DNA of 64,000 bases from NCBI GenBank assembly GCA_963824475.1, contig CAWGPR010000003.1, positions 620,001-684,000 on the forward strand. Reading direction: 5' to 3'. Of the stretch, positions 1 to 8,373 are shown in pieces. Made by a program: the position numbers and the translations under genes. Below the pieces are notes generated by a model, which was given only the letters and a program-made list of their open reading frames with translations, was not told the origin of the DNA and did not search any database. This DNA is from Roseiarcus sp963824475 (GTDB lineage Bacteria; Pseudomonadota; Alphaproteobacteria; Rhizobiales; Beijerinckiaceae). Each line of letters begins with the position of its first letter. The stretch's first letter is position 1.

Positions 1-1
1 C

Positions 2-157
2 CAGAAACAGCGCGATGCGATCCTCGCATCGATCCCGATGGCGCGCCTTGGCTCGGACAAGGAGATTGGCGCGGCGGCTGTGTATTTGGCGAGTTCAGAG
101 GCGGCTTACATCACCGGACAGACGCTGCATGTGAACGGCGGAATGGCAATGATTTGA
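2..157 (+). CDS. fabG: 3-oxoacyl-ACP reductase FabG, C-terminal fragment
   Basis: The window opens inside this gene; the last 51 residues are readable, in frame from base 2 to a TGA. They show the typical end of a short-chain dehydrogenase of the FabG type: an IPMARLG stretch, then EIGAAAVYLASSEAAYITGQ and the terminal HVNGGMAMI. FabG reduces 3-oxoacyl-ACP with NADPH in fatty acid elongation. It sits directly upstream of acpP and fabF, the usual alphaproteobacterial order. The Rossmann fold and the catalytic Ser-Tyr-Lys lie outside the window, so the name rests on the C-terminal sequence plus context. Confidence 0.85.
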   Translation, partial: QKQRDAILASIPMARLGSDKEIGAAAVYLASSEAAYITGQTLHVNGGMAMI

Positions 158-425
158 TGGCCTTGGAGTCGCTGGAAAGCTGCAGAGCGACAGGCGTCCC
201 GCCCTCTCGCGTTGACCGGAAAGATATGCTATCGACGCCGTTTGTCGCAGGGCGCGGGAGGGCGGATTTTCGAGCGTCGGCGTCGGCGAACCCCGAACGA
301 ACCTGTCAGCGCCTTCCGGCGCGGAGCAGACGGTCGAAGGGCGAGCGTCGTCCCCGGAGGGGTCGATCGGGGAATTGATCAATAAGTCGGGCGACGAGGC
401 CTGATGCATAAGGGAAAAGATGGAC

Positions 426-668
426 ATGAGCGACGTCGCGGAGCGGGTGAAGAAGATCGTTGTCGAGCACCTCGGCGTGGAGACCGACAAGGTCGTTGAC
501 AGCGCCAATTTCATCGACGATCTGGGCGCCGACTCGCTCGATACGGTTGAATTGGTGATGGCTTTCGAAGAAGAGTTCGGCGTCGAGATTCCCGACGACC
601 AGGCCGAAACGATTGTGACCGTCGGCGACGCGATTAAATATCTTGAAAAGGCGTCGACCAAAAAGTAG
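426..668 (+). CDS. acpP: Acyl carrier protein
   Basis: An 80-residue acidic protein with the full ACP signature. The phosphopantetheine attachment site is Ser37 in LGADSLDTVELVMAFEEEFG, followed by EIPDDQAETIVTVGDA. It carries growing acyl chains in the cytoplasmic type II fatty acid synthase. I chose the ATG at 426 over the in-frame ATG at 420 because the AAGGGA motif at 411-416 is then about nine bases upstream, and because ACPs of this group begin MSD. It lies between fabG and fabF and is followed by a strong hairpin terminator. Confidence 0.97.
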   Translation: MSDVAERVKKIVVEHLGVETDKVVDSANFIDDLGADSLDTVELVMAFEEEFGVEIPDDQAETIVTVGDAIKYLEKASTKK

Positions 669-684
669 CCGCGGGGCGCGCTGA

Positions 685-707
685 GCCGGCCGCGGACCGG
701 CCTTTCT
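685..707 (+). terminator. Rho-independent terminator after acpP
   Basis: Five-base-pair GC stem (GCCGG at 685-689, CCGGC at 697-701) with a seven-base loop, followed by CTTTCT, 16 bases after the acpP stop. It would separate the highly expressed acpP from fabF. Confidence 0.6.
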
Positions 708-828
708 CAAGACGCTTTTTTCCTCGAGGTGCGTGGGCCGGCGTTCAGTCCGGCCCTCGTCGTGTTGGGCCCAGCACTAAACCGTGGCGCGGTTGAAGAA
801 CGGAAGCGGGAACAGTTAGAGTACGGGC

Positions 829-2097
829 ATGGGTCAAATGAGGCGGGTCGTCATTACAGGTCTTGGCATGGTGTCCCCGATGGCATGCGGGGTCGAGGCG
901 ACGTGGCGGCGCCTTCTCGCCGGCGAGTCGGGAGCCTCTCGGGTCGAGAACTTCGACGTTTCCGACCTCGCCTGCCAGATCGCCGCGCAAGTGCCGCGCG
1001 GCGCCGCTCCCGACGCCTTCAATCCCGACGACTGGATGGACCCTAAGGAACAGCGCCGGGTCGACGACTTCATCATATACGGCATGAGCGCCGCGACGCA
1101 GGCGCTGCGCGACGCAAACTGGGAGCCCAAGACCTACGAAGAGGAAATCGAGACCGGCGTCCTGTTCGGCTCGGGCATCGGCGGTCTCGGCGGCATCTAC
1201 GACGCCTCCATCACCTTGCACGAAAAGGGACCGCGCCGCATCTCGCCGTTCTTCATTCCCGGCCGGCTCATCAATCTCTTGAGCGGCCAGGTTTCGATCG
1301 CCCACAATCTCAAGGGCCCCAACCACGCGGTCGTCACCGCATGCTCGACCGGCGCGCACGCGATCGGCGACGCCGGGCGGCTCATCGCCCTTGGCGACGC
1401 CAACGTGATGGTCGCCGGCGGCGCGGAATCCGCGGTCAACCGCCTTTCGCTGGCGGGCTTTTGCGCCTGCCGCGCCCTGTCGACGGGCTTCAACGACCGG
1501 CCGAAGCAGGCTTCGCGTCCCTATGACCGCGATCGCGACGGTTTCGTCATGGGCGAAGGCGCGGGATGCGTGGTGCTCGAGGATCTCGAGCACGCAAAGG
1601 CCCGCGGCGCGCGCATCTATGCCGAGCTGATCGGTTACGGCCTTTCGGGCGACGCCTATCACATTACCGCGCCCGCGCCGGACGGCGACGGCGCCTTTCG
1701 CGCCATGAGCATGGCTCTAAAGCGCGCCGAGATCTCCCCTTCCGAGATCGACTATGTCAATGCGCACGGCACCTCGACTCCGGTCGGCGACGAGATCGAA
1801 TTGCGGGCGGTCGAGCGCCTGCTCGGCAATTCGGCCGGCAAGACGACCATGTCCTCGACCAAGTCCTCGATCGGCCATCTCCTCGGCGCGGCTGGCGCGG
1901 TGGAGGCGATCTTCTCCGTCCTGGCCATCCGCGATCAGATCGCGCCGCCGACGCTCAATCTCGACAATCCCGCGGTGGAGACCGCGATCGATCTTGCGCC
2001 TCATGCCGCGCGCAAGCGGCCGATTCAGGCGGCGCTCTCCAACTCCTTTGGCTTTGGCGGCACAAACGCCTCGCTCGTCTTCCGCGTAGCGAACTGA
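829..2097 (+). CDS. fabF: Beta-ketoacyl-ACP synthase II (FabF)
   Basis: A 422-residue condensing enzyme of full length. The thiolase-fold active site is complete: Cys172 in VTACSTGAHAIG, His313 in VNAHGTSTPVGD and His350 in KSSIGHLLGAAGA. The C-terminal NSFGFGGTNASLVF is also typical. It condenses malonyl-ACP with acyl-ACP to elongate fatty acids. It follows acpP and precedes mltG, as in most Hyphomicrobiales. The start could be the ATG at 829 or the one at 838 (MRRVVITGLG); neither has a strong ribosome binding site. Confidence 0.96.
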   Translation: MGQMRRVVITGLGMVSPMACGVEATWRRLLAGESGASRVENFDVSDLACQIAAQVPRGAAPDAFNPDDWMDPKEQRRVDDFIIYGMSAATQALRDANWEPKTYEEEIETGVLFGSGIGGLGGIYDASITLHEKGPRRISPFFIPGRLINLLSGQVSIAHNLKGPNHAVVTACSTGAHAIGDAGRLIALGDANVMVAGGAESAVNRLSLAGFCACRALSTGFNDRPKQASRPYDRDRDGFVMGEGAGCVVLEDLEHAKARGARIYAELIGYGLSGDAYHITAPAPDGDGAFRAMSMALKRAEISPSEIDYVNAHGTSTPVGDEIELRAVERLLGNSAGKTTMSSTKSSIGHLLGAAGAVEAIFSVLAIRDQIAPPTLNLDNPAVETAIDLAPHAARKRPIQAALSNSFGFGGTNASLVFRVAN

Positions 2098-2240
2098 CCA
2101 GGGATTCCGCGGGCAATTCGGTGTTTCCCCGCGGCGCCCGGTCGGCTAAACTTGGCCCACGCCTGCGGCCGGAGCGTCCGGCTCCGGGCGGGATTTGAAC
2201 GGCAAGATCAGCGACGGAAAGCGAAAAAGCGGCAAACGAC

Positions 2241-4139
2241 ATGAGCGGAGATCACGATTCCGGCGACGGAGACGCCTCTCGTCCGCGCGTGAGCCTCAAA
2301 CCTACGCTCAGCGGTCCGGCTCCGCCGCCGACCCGACCGCCGCGCAAGCCGCGCCGGATGGGCCTGTCGAGCCTCAGCGGATTGCTCACATTTGTATTGC
2401 TCGGAGCGCTCGCGACCGTCGGCGCGCTCGCCTGGCTCCTGAAGGAATCGCGAAGCCCCGGCCCGCTGGCCGCCGACAAAGTGGTCATGATCGTGCGCGA
2501 GGACGACGCCGGCAGCATCGCCGATCAGCTCGAGCGCGCGGGCGTGATCGACAACGCGATGTGGTTCAACATTCTCACCCTTCTCGATGGCAATCGCGGC
2601 GCCTTGAAGCGCGGCGAATATGCGTTCAAGGCGGGCGTGAGCATGAACGAGATCGAGAATGAGCTCATCGCGCATCGTGTGGTTCGGTACAAGTTCACCA
2701 TCCCCGAAGGTCTGACCAGCGAGCAGGTCGTCGACCGGCTCCGCGAGGACACTGTTCTCGCCGGCGAGATCAGAGAGACCCCGCGGGAAGGCTCGCTGAT
2801 GCCCGACACCTATTATTTCGAGCGAGGCGACACGCGGCTGTCGATCCTGTCGCGCATGGAGAAAATTCAGGCGAAGACGGTCGGGGAGATATGGAAGGGC
2901 CGCGCGCCGGATTTGCCGATCAAATCGCCGGGGGAACTGGTGACCCTGGCCTCGATCGTCGAGAAAGAAACGGGCAAGCCGGAAGAGCGGCCGCACGTCG
3001 CTGGGGTGTTCATCAACCGGCTCGAAAAGCACATGCGGCTCGAATCCGATCCGACCATCGTCTACGGCCTGGCTCTGGGCAAGGGCACGCTCGGCCGCAG
3101 CATCACCAGAGCCGACCTCAATCAGTCGACGCCCTACAACACCTATATTATCGAGGGCCTGCCGCCGGGGCCGATTTGCAACCCAGGCAAGGCGGCGCTG
3201 GAAGCGGTCGCCCAACCTTCGCGTAGCAAGGACCTCTATTTTGTCGCTGACGGAACCGGAGGGCATGTGTTCGCCGAAACGTTGGATCAGCATCAGAAGA
3301 ATGTCGCCCACTGGCGCCAGATCGAGAAGGACATCAAAGACAAGCTCGCGCCGGACGTGACGCCGGGGCCCGCGATCCGCGGGTCGATCGAGCCGGTCGA
3401 TCCGGCGCAATTTGGCGCGCTTGTCGCGCCGGGACAGGGTCAAGCTCCCGTCTCGGTCCTCGCTCGTCTGAGCAAGATCGGCGCGGACCGGAACACGAAG
3501 GATGGCGCGCTGGCGTCGCTTGTCGCTGCAGGCGTCAAGTCGAACACGGAAATGAGCGACGGCTCGACGACGGGCGTTGCGTTCACGGATTCCGGCTCGC
3601 CAGGGGCGGGCGCGGGGCCTGTCGCGTCCGGTCTGCTCGCGCCCGCGGCGTTTGGCGCGCTCGTTGCGCCGTCCAAGGGACAATCGGCGCCGGCCTCGGT
3701 TCTCGCCCGTCTGAACAGAATCGGGGCTGACCGGAACGCGAAGGATGCGGCGCTGGCGTCGCTCGCCGGTCCGGGCTTCAAAACGATCGAGGAAAGCGGC
3801 GCCATCGTCGCCGGCGTCAACGACGCGCCGGCGGAAGGCCTTGCGTTCGGGGACGCCGACCCGCCGGGGGCGGGCGCGGGGCCGATCGCCTCGGCTCCCC
3901 TCTCGCCGGCCATGCTGGCGGATGAGAAGGCGCGCGAAGCCAAGTATGGGACGGCGACGCTGGTTTCCAACGTTGCGATCGACAGCGCCGGCGCCGCGCC
4001 TGCTCAGGCGTCGCCGGGAACTGCTTCCGGCCGCCCGCGCATCTACGACGCCTCTGAAGGCACCCCGCTCGACCCCCTGCTCAACAAGACCTACGATCTG
4101 AGCTACGCGAAGGTGGTGCCGGCCGATACAATGAAGTGA
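2241..4139 (+). CDS. mltG: Endolytic murein transglycosylase MltG with repeat-bearing C-terminal tail
   Basis: 632 residues. A proline/arginine-rich cytoplasmic N-terminus is followed by one membrane segment at about 44-67 and a LysM-like/YceG catalytic domain at roughly 80-370. The catalytic glutamate is Glu241 in LASIVEKETG, and RLESDPTIVYG and LPPGPICNPG are also conserved. MltG cleaves nascent glycan strands at the inner membrane and acts as a peptidoglycan chain terminator. Residues about 391-557 are a non-catalytic extension holding two copies of a unit: FGALVAP, then SVLARL, IGADRN and ALASL, ending in GAGAGP. The family is usually 330-400 residues, so this tail is long. It follows fabF by 143 bases. 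Confidence 0.94.
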   Translation: MSGDHDSGDGDASRPRVSLKPTLSGPAPPPTRPPRKPRRMGLSSLSGLLTFVLLGALATVGALAWLLKESRSPGPLAADKVVMIVREDDAGSIADQLERAGVIDNAMWFNILTLLDGNRGALKRGEYAFKAGVSMNEIENELIAHRVVRYKFTIPEGLTSEQVVDRLREDTVLAGEIRETPREGSLMPDTYYFERGDTRLSILSRMEKIQAKTVGEIWKGRAPDLPIKSPGELVTLASIVEKETGKPEERPHVAGVFINRLEKHMRLESDPTIVYGLALGKGTLGRSITRADLNQSTPYNTYIIEGLPPGPICNPGKAALEAVAQPSRSKDLYFVADGTGGHVFAETLDQHQKNVAHWRQIEKDIKDKLAPDVTPGPAIRGSIEPVDPAQFGALVAPGQGQAPVSVLARLSKIGADRNTKDGALASLVAAGVKSNTEMSDGSTTGVAFTDSGSPGAGAGPVASGLLAPAAFGALVAPSKGQSAPASVLARLNRIGADRNAKDAALASLAGPGFKTIEESGAIVAGVNDAPAEGLAFGDADPPGAGAGPIASAPLSPAMLADEKAREAKYGTATLVSNVAIDSAGAAPAQASPGTASGRPRIYDASEGTPLDPLLNKTYDLSYAKVVPADTMK

Positions 4140-4164
4140 GGGCGCCGGCAGTCGCGGCCTCTCC

Positions 4165-5043
4165 TCACGCTTCGGCAGAAAGGCGCTCATGCACGAGCGC
4201 GAGCGCGATGGCGCAGGCGTTCGAGACGTTGAGGCTCTTGATCGCGCCGGGCAGATCAAGGCGGGCCATTCGATCGCATCGCTCGCGCGTCAGCCGTCTT
4301 AGGCCCCTGTCCTCGGCGCCGAGAACCAACGCCAGCGGACGCGTGAGCGTCTCATCCGTGAGCCGAAGTTCAGCCTCCGAGTCGAGCCCGATCCGCCAAT
4401 AGCCCATGTCGCCCATCTCGGCGAGCGCCCGCGCCAGATTGGGGACGCTGCAAATCGGCACGTGCTCGAGCCCGCCCGAGGCCGATTTCGCCAGCGCGCC
4501 GGCGAACTCGGGCGAGTGGCGTTCGGTGGTGACGAGCGCGTCGACGGCGAAGGCGGCGGCGGTGCGCAGAATCGCGCCGAAATTATGCGGATCGGTAATC
4601 TGGTCGAGAACCAGGACCAGGCCGTTGGCCGGCAGCTCCGCAACGTCGATCGGCGCGAGCGGCCGCGCCTCGAGCAATAGCCCTTGATGAACCGCATCGC
4701 GGGGGCTGCGGGCGGAAATCTCCTCGGGACTCATGATCCTGGTCTCAAGCCCGCGCGCTGCGATTTCGGGGCCGAGCCGCTCGGCCGCCGCGGGCGTGGC
4801 GTAGAGGCGGATAAGCTCGCGCTGGCGCGCTTTAAGCGCCGCCACGACGCTGTGAAAGCCGTAGATGAGCGAAACCTTGGCCTCCCGCCGCTCGCCCGGA
4901 CGATCGCGGGGCCCCACGCGCGCCGGCGGCCGCCCTGTCTCGGCGCCCTGCGCTCTCGTCTGCCCGCCGGCCGCGGGCGGCGGCTTAACCGAACCGAGGG
5001 TTGGGGGAGGGGGCTTTGAGCGACGGTTGCGATTACGGGTCAT
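4165..5043 (-). CDS. rlmB: 23S rRNA 2'-O-ribose methyltransferase, TrmH/RlmB family
   Basis: 292 residues. An Arg/Pro-rich N-terminal leader of about 55 residues is followed by the substrate-binding domain starting IYGFHSVVAAL and by the SPOUT (knotted) methyltransferase domain. All three SPOUT motifs are visible: DQITDPHNFGAILRTA, LVLGAEDRGL and IKSLNVSNACAIAL. It would methylate the ribose of G2251 in 23S rRNA using S-adenosylmethionine. The gene converges on mltG with a 25-base gap. The exact target nucleotide is inferred from the family. Confidence 0.92.
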   Translation of the reverse strand: MTRNRNRRSKPPPPTLGSVKPPPAAGGQTRAQGAETGRPPARVGPRDRPGERREAKVSLIYGFHSVVAALKARQRELIRLYATPAAAERLGPEIAARGLETRIMSPEEISARSPRDAVHQGLLLEARPLAPIDVAELPANGLVLVLDQITDPHNFGAILRTAAAFAVDALVTTERHSPEFAGALAKSASGGLEHVPICSVPNLARALAEMGDMGYWRIGLDSEAELRLTDETLTRPLALVLGAEDRGLRRLTRERCDRMARLDLPGAIKSLNVSNACAIALALVHERLSAEA

Positions 5044-5609
5044 CGGTGAGCACGCTCAATAGGCTTTAAAACCTAAATCTGCGCTGCGAGGGATCGTCGC
5101 ATCGATAAATACTGATTGCGTCTGTTATTAGCCACATTGCCCAGTTGCAGAAAAGTGAGCTTAAGCGTTTGAAAACACGGAGTCGCGCGCAAAACTGCAC
5201 ACCCGCCTCGAATGAGTGTAAATGACCTTGCCAAGCGCGCAACGACGGCGACGAGACGCTCGCCGCAGAGCGTCTTGCGGGCCTAGCCGTCGCCGTCGTC
5301 GGGAGCCACCGCGGTTCTCGCTGGCCCGATGGTGGGCGATGCAGGCCTTTAAGATCAATGACTTAACCGGATTTAGAGGCCCCGAAAGTGGTCTATTTCA
5401 AGTCGCGATATGTTGCATTTCAATGAGTTAGGTTGATTTCCATGAAACAGCGGCGATTCCACGCGACATGAAACGCAACATGAAAGCCGCAACAACTCAG
5501 TGCCCATCACGCTGGTCGCGCTTGGAAGGCCTGACGCGGCGAAGCGGTAACTCCTGGCTCCTAGAGCGTGATGTGATGAGATCGAACCAGGCTCGTCATG
5601 TATGGACGG
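5044..5609. other. Intergenic region upstream of the group II intron, no gene seen
   Basis: 566 bases with no convincing gene. The first 120 bases are AT-richer and should hold the rlmB promoter. ATGAAAC/ATGAAAG occurs three times at 5442-5490. The last bases, ending GGACGG at 5609, act as the 5' exon of the outer group II intron (IBS1). No tRNA could be folded here. Confidence 0.5.
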
Positions 5610-5965
5610 GTGCGCCGGGAGACCGGCAGGAGGTAGGAGGTGAAAGTCCTCTGCGGTGAAGGTGTAGCGAACCGCACCGACCCCGAGTCATGCGCGGCGA
5701 CCCGCGAGGGGCGAAGCGAAGCGTTGACAGGGGATAGCGCAGGCCAGCCATTGAGCGGCGAAAACCAACTTCGGGGCGCCGATGCTTTCCGTCCTGCAGA
5801 AGGCGATACGGCCTATGTCGCGATCGCGAGACATAGGACGGCCCCGCGTCGTCGTAGACACTGGCATGCGCTGACGCCTCCTGCTCGGGAACCGGGATAT
5901 CTCTGGGCCGTCCTTGCGGAGTTTTGCAAGGACCGCGCCGGGAAGGCCGGAGGCCGAAGCCGACG

Positions 5966-7444
5966 ATGAACGGACCAGAGAAGTCGGACTTGCCCATAGT
6001 AGCAGTGAAGCCTGCGAACGAAGCGGTGCGCGCCGCCGAGGAGCAAGTGGAGCCAAGGGGCGGGACCAAGGAGAATGCGGACCAGCAAACCACGGTCCGG
6101 ACGCAGAGCCGGGAAGCCGTGTCACATGCGCAGGCTCGCATACGAGAGGCTGTAACCAGGAATAGAACGCAGCCGCTGACCACGCTTCTGCATCATGTCA
6201 GCGTCGATGTTTTGCGAGCGGGGTTCTTCGGACTGAACAAGACCGCCGCGCCAGGCATCGATGGGGTGACATGGACGCAATACGAGGAGGGCTTGGAGGC
6301 AAACCTCCAAAACCTTCACGCACGCGTGCATGCGGGAGCATATCGAGCGCTGGCCTCCCGTCGACGGTATATTCCGAAGGCGGATGGGCGGCGTCGGCCG
6401 CTGGGTATTGCTGCGCTGGAGGATAAAATTGTCCAAGCGGCAGTGGCGGCGATCCTGACGCCTATCTACGAGGCGGAGTTCTTGGGGTTCAGCTACGGGT
6501 TCCGGCCTGAGCGTGGACAGCACGATGCGCTGGACGCGCTCGCGTACGGGCTGGGGAAGCGGCGGATCAATTGGGTCCTCGACGCGGATATCCGGTCGTT
6601 CTTCGACACGATCAGCCACGCATGGCTGATACAGTTCATTGAGCATCGGATCGGCGATCGGCGGATTGTCAGGCTGATCCGCAAATGGTTGGCGGCAGGG
6701 GTGCTTGAGGAGGGCCGAAAGATCAAGACGGTGGAGGGGACGCCGCAAGGCGCGGTAATTTCGCCGCTGCTCGCGAATGTCTACCTGCATTACGTCTACG
6801 ATCTCTGGGTTTGCCAATGGCGGCAACGTCAAACGACGGGCGATATGATTGTCGTGCGCTATGCGGACGACACGATTGTCGGCTTCGAGCACCAGGACGA
6901 CGCGACAAGGTTTCTTGAAGACCTCTCAGCGCGCATGGCCGATTTCGAACTCGGCCTCCATCCCGAAAAGACGAGGCTCATCGAGTTCGGCAGGAAGGCG
7001 ATTGCCACCCGCCGCGCCCGAGGTCTCGGCAAGCCGGAGACGTTCGACTTCCTTGGGTTCACGCACTATTGCGCGACCCGACGAAGCGGCGGCGGCTTCG
7101 TGTTGGGAAGGACGCCAGTTCGCAAGCGGATGCGGGCGAAGCTGAGACAAATCAAGGAACAGCTCAAGGCGACCCGCCACGACGGCGTCGAGGCGCAAGG
7201 CAAATGGCTTGCCCAGGTGCTTCGCGGCTGGCTGGCCTACTACGCCGTGCCGATGAGCGCGCCGGCGATCACGGCGTTCCGGCACCATCTGGTCGATCGT
7301 TGGCTCCACGCCATCCGGCGGCGGGGACAGAAGCATCGGCTCGCATGGCCGCGAATGAAGGTAATCGCCAATCGTTACCTGCCGTATCCGCGCATCCAGC
7401 ATCCGTGGCCGGAACAGCGGTTTCTCGTCAATCATCCGAGGTAG
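5966..7444 (+). CDS. ltrA: Group II intron reverse transcriptase/maturase
   Basis: 492 residues from the ATG at 5966. The N-terminal region carries LNKTAAPGIDGVTW, followed by the RT palm with RRYIPKADGRRRPLGIAALEDK, FLGFSYGFRPERG, the GTPQGAVISPLLANVYLHY block and the catalytic YADD at 299-302 (VRYADDTIVGF). The maturase (X) domain follows, with FDFLGFTHY and WLRGWLAYY-like segments. No HNH endonuclease domain is seen at the C-terminus, so mobility probably relies on single-stranded targets. It would bind the intron RNA, promote splicing and copy the intron into new sites. The stop codon touches domain V. Confidence 0.95.
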   Translation: MNGPEKSDLPIVAVKPANEAVRAAEEQVEPRGGTKENADQQTTVRTQSREAVSHAQARIREAVTRNRTQPLTTLLHHVSVDVLRAGFFGLNKTAAPGIDGVTWTQYEEGLEANLQNLHARVHAGAYRALASRRRYIPKADGRRRPLGIAALEDKIVQAAVAAILTPIYEAEFLGFSYGFRPERGQHDALDALAYGLGKRRINWVLDADIRSFFDTISHAWLIQFIEHRIGDRRIVRLIRKWLAAGVLEEGRKIKTVEGTPQGAVISPLLANVYLHYVYDLWVCQWRQRQTTGDMIVVRYADDTIVGFEHQDDATRFLEDLSARMADFELGLHPEKTRLIEFGRKAIATRRARGLGKPETFDFLGFTHYCATRRSGGGFVLGRTPVRKRMRAKLRQIKEQLKATRHDGVEAQGKWLAQVLRGWLAYYAVPMSAPAITAFRHHLVDRWLHAIRRRGQKHRLAWPRMKVIANRYLPYPRIQHPWPEQRFLVNHPR

Positions 7445-7477
7445 GAGCCCGGTGCGGTAGCGCCGCACGCCGGGATC
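7445..7477 (+). ncRNA. Domain V of the outer group II intron
   Basis: A 33-base hairpin beginning GAGCCCGG, with the catalytic AGC triad at 7446-7448. The lower stem pairs 7448-7452 with 7470-7474. The expected two-base bulge is on the 3' strand (7467-7468). The upper stem is GCGG/CCGC, closed by a short loop. It directly follows the maturase stop codon. Confidence 0.85.
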
Positions 7478-8212
7478 TGGTGCAGCGAGGCTAGCTGCCA
7501 TTCTAGCGGGTGAAAGTCCCGCCAACAGAAGGAGTTCAGACCACTGTTGTAGTGATATCCAGCGGCAGGAAAGGTGACTGACCTGCTGGAAGCCTGGAAG
7601 TAAAAGTCCTCTGAGGCTGGGGAGACCTGGTCTGATCCGTCACAGGAGGGCGAGCAACCTGACAGGCCGTAGCGAAAGTGAATCGAGAAGCCCTGAAATA
7701 CGTGCCCTGCGTGAAACGGATCGCAGGATCAACGGGAGTGCCGAGCTGTTCAGATCCCGGCGAAGGCCATGCTCGGCATCGGAGACTGAACGATGACGAT
7801 GACGAGACTCCCCGGGGTCATAGAGAGCGGCATGTTGGGAAGGAATGGACAGCGAAAGCCCGGAACCACTCGTGGGTCGCCTAGGCGCTCCCGCACAGCG
7901 AAGGCATCGCATATAAGCCGCCATGCGGCGAAGTTGCGATGTGCCTGCGAGTGGGGCGGATGGGGCCGATTAAGTGATGACGGAACGGGACAGAACAACC
8001 CGATCCCGAGCGAGGGCCTCTGGGGCGGAGGATCACCCAACCTCCGCGGCGGTGCATCGGCGAGCAACCAATCCCGACACTGAGCGGGATATCGACGTTG
8101 TCACGTGATGCACGAAGGGCGAATGCAAACCAAATTGATCGTCAGTGTACGCCGGGAGCAGGCTTGAGCAGACAAACGATCCGGGAAGGCATCGCCTGAC
8201 AGGCCAGCCTTT

Positions 8213-8246
8213 CAGCCGTACTGGGGAAAACCCGCCGTACGGAATG
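8213..8246 (+). ncRNA. Domain V of the inner group II intron
   Basis: A 34-base hairpin with the AGC triad at 8214-8216. The lower stem CCGTAC (8216-8221) pairs with GTACGG (8237-8242). A two-base bulge on the 3' strand follows, then a GGG/CCC upper stem with an A-rich GAAAA loop. Confidence 0.75.
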
Positions 8247-8250
8247 TTAG

Positions 8251-8311
8251 GGGGGATTGAGGAAACGTCGGCATCATTCGAAGCCCGGTCCGCGCCTCAA
8301 TCCTACCCGAC
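8251..8311 (+). ncRNA. Domain VI of the inner group II intron
   Basis: Stem of GGG (8251-8253) with CCC (8306-8308), then GGATTGAGG (8254-8262) with CCTCAATCC (8295-8303). T8304 and A8305 are left bulged between them. A8305 is the expected branch point. The intron ends GAC at 8311. Confidence 0.75.
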
Positions 8312-8312
8312 T

Positions 8313-8349
8313 GCGGGGGGCGGCCAGCAATGGCCGTCCCTACCGCGAC
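8313..8349 (+). ncRNA. Domain VI of the outer group II intron, displaced by the inner intron
   Basis: Stem GCGG (8313-8316) with CCGC (8343-8346), GGGG (8317-8320) with TCCC (8337-8340), and CGGCCA with TGGCCG (8321-8326 and 8331-8336) capped by a GCAA tetraloop. T8341 and A8342 are bulged, so A8342 is the candidate branch point. The sequence ends GAC at 8349, the same 3' ending as the inner intron. Confidence 0.78.
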
Positions 8350-8373
8350 CCCCCGTTTCGCAAGGGGCTTTTG
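8350..8373 (+). terminator. Terminator-like hairpin forming the 3' exon of the outer intron
   Basis: CCCC at 8351-8354 pairs with GGGG at 8364-8367 around a nine-base loop, followed by CTTTTG. When the intron is removed the 5' exon adds G-C pairs at the base. Some bacterial group II introns prefer terminator hairpins as insertion sites; the upstream gene this one would have served is not obvious. Confidence 0.45.

Larger units (their letters stand above)
7480..8311 (+). mobile_element. Inner, ORF-less group II intron inserted in the outer intron
   Basis: Starts GTGCAGC at 7480. The ten bases just upstream (7470-7479, CCGGGATCTG, part of the outer domain V and linker) are perfectly complementary to CAGATCCCGG at 7751-7760, which fits an EBS1-IBS1 pairing and fixes the 5' splice site. 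Domain I features such as the hairpin with GGGTGAAAGTCCC lie at 7507-7525. Domain V is at 8213-8246 and domain VI at 8251-8311, with bulged A8305 seven bases from the 3' end and a terminal GAC. At 832 bases it holds no reverse transcriptase, so splicing would need a maturase supplied in trans or self-splicing. Confidence 0.82.
5610..8349 (+). mobile_element. Outer group II intron, split by a second intron (nested twintron)
   Basis: The intron begins GTGCG at 5610, the bacterial group II 5' consensus. Upstream bases GGACGG (5604-5609, IBS1) are complementary to CCGTCC at 5790-5795 in domain I (candidate EBS1). The domain IV ORF (5966-7444) encodes a reverse transcriptase/maturase, and its stop codon abuts domain V (7445-7477). 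Domain VI is not next to it: after only two bases the second intron (7480-8311) intervenes, and the missing domain VI, a hairpin with bulged A8342, lies at 8313-8349 with the intron ending GAC at 8349. Removing 7480-8311 leaves a normal three-base linker between domains V and VI. The 3' exon begins with a terminator-like hairpin. Confidence 0.85.

Noticed and set aside
7678..8083. Protein-coding frames inside the inner intron (possible RT remnant)
   Set aside because: None of the frames shows any RT or maturase motif; the segment reads as structured intron RNA.
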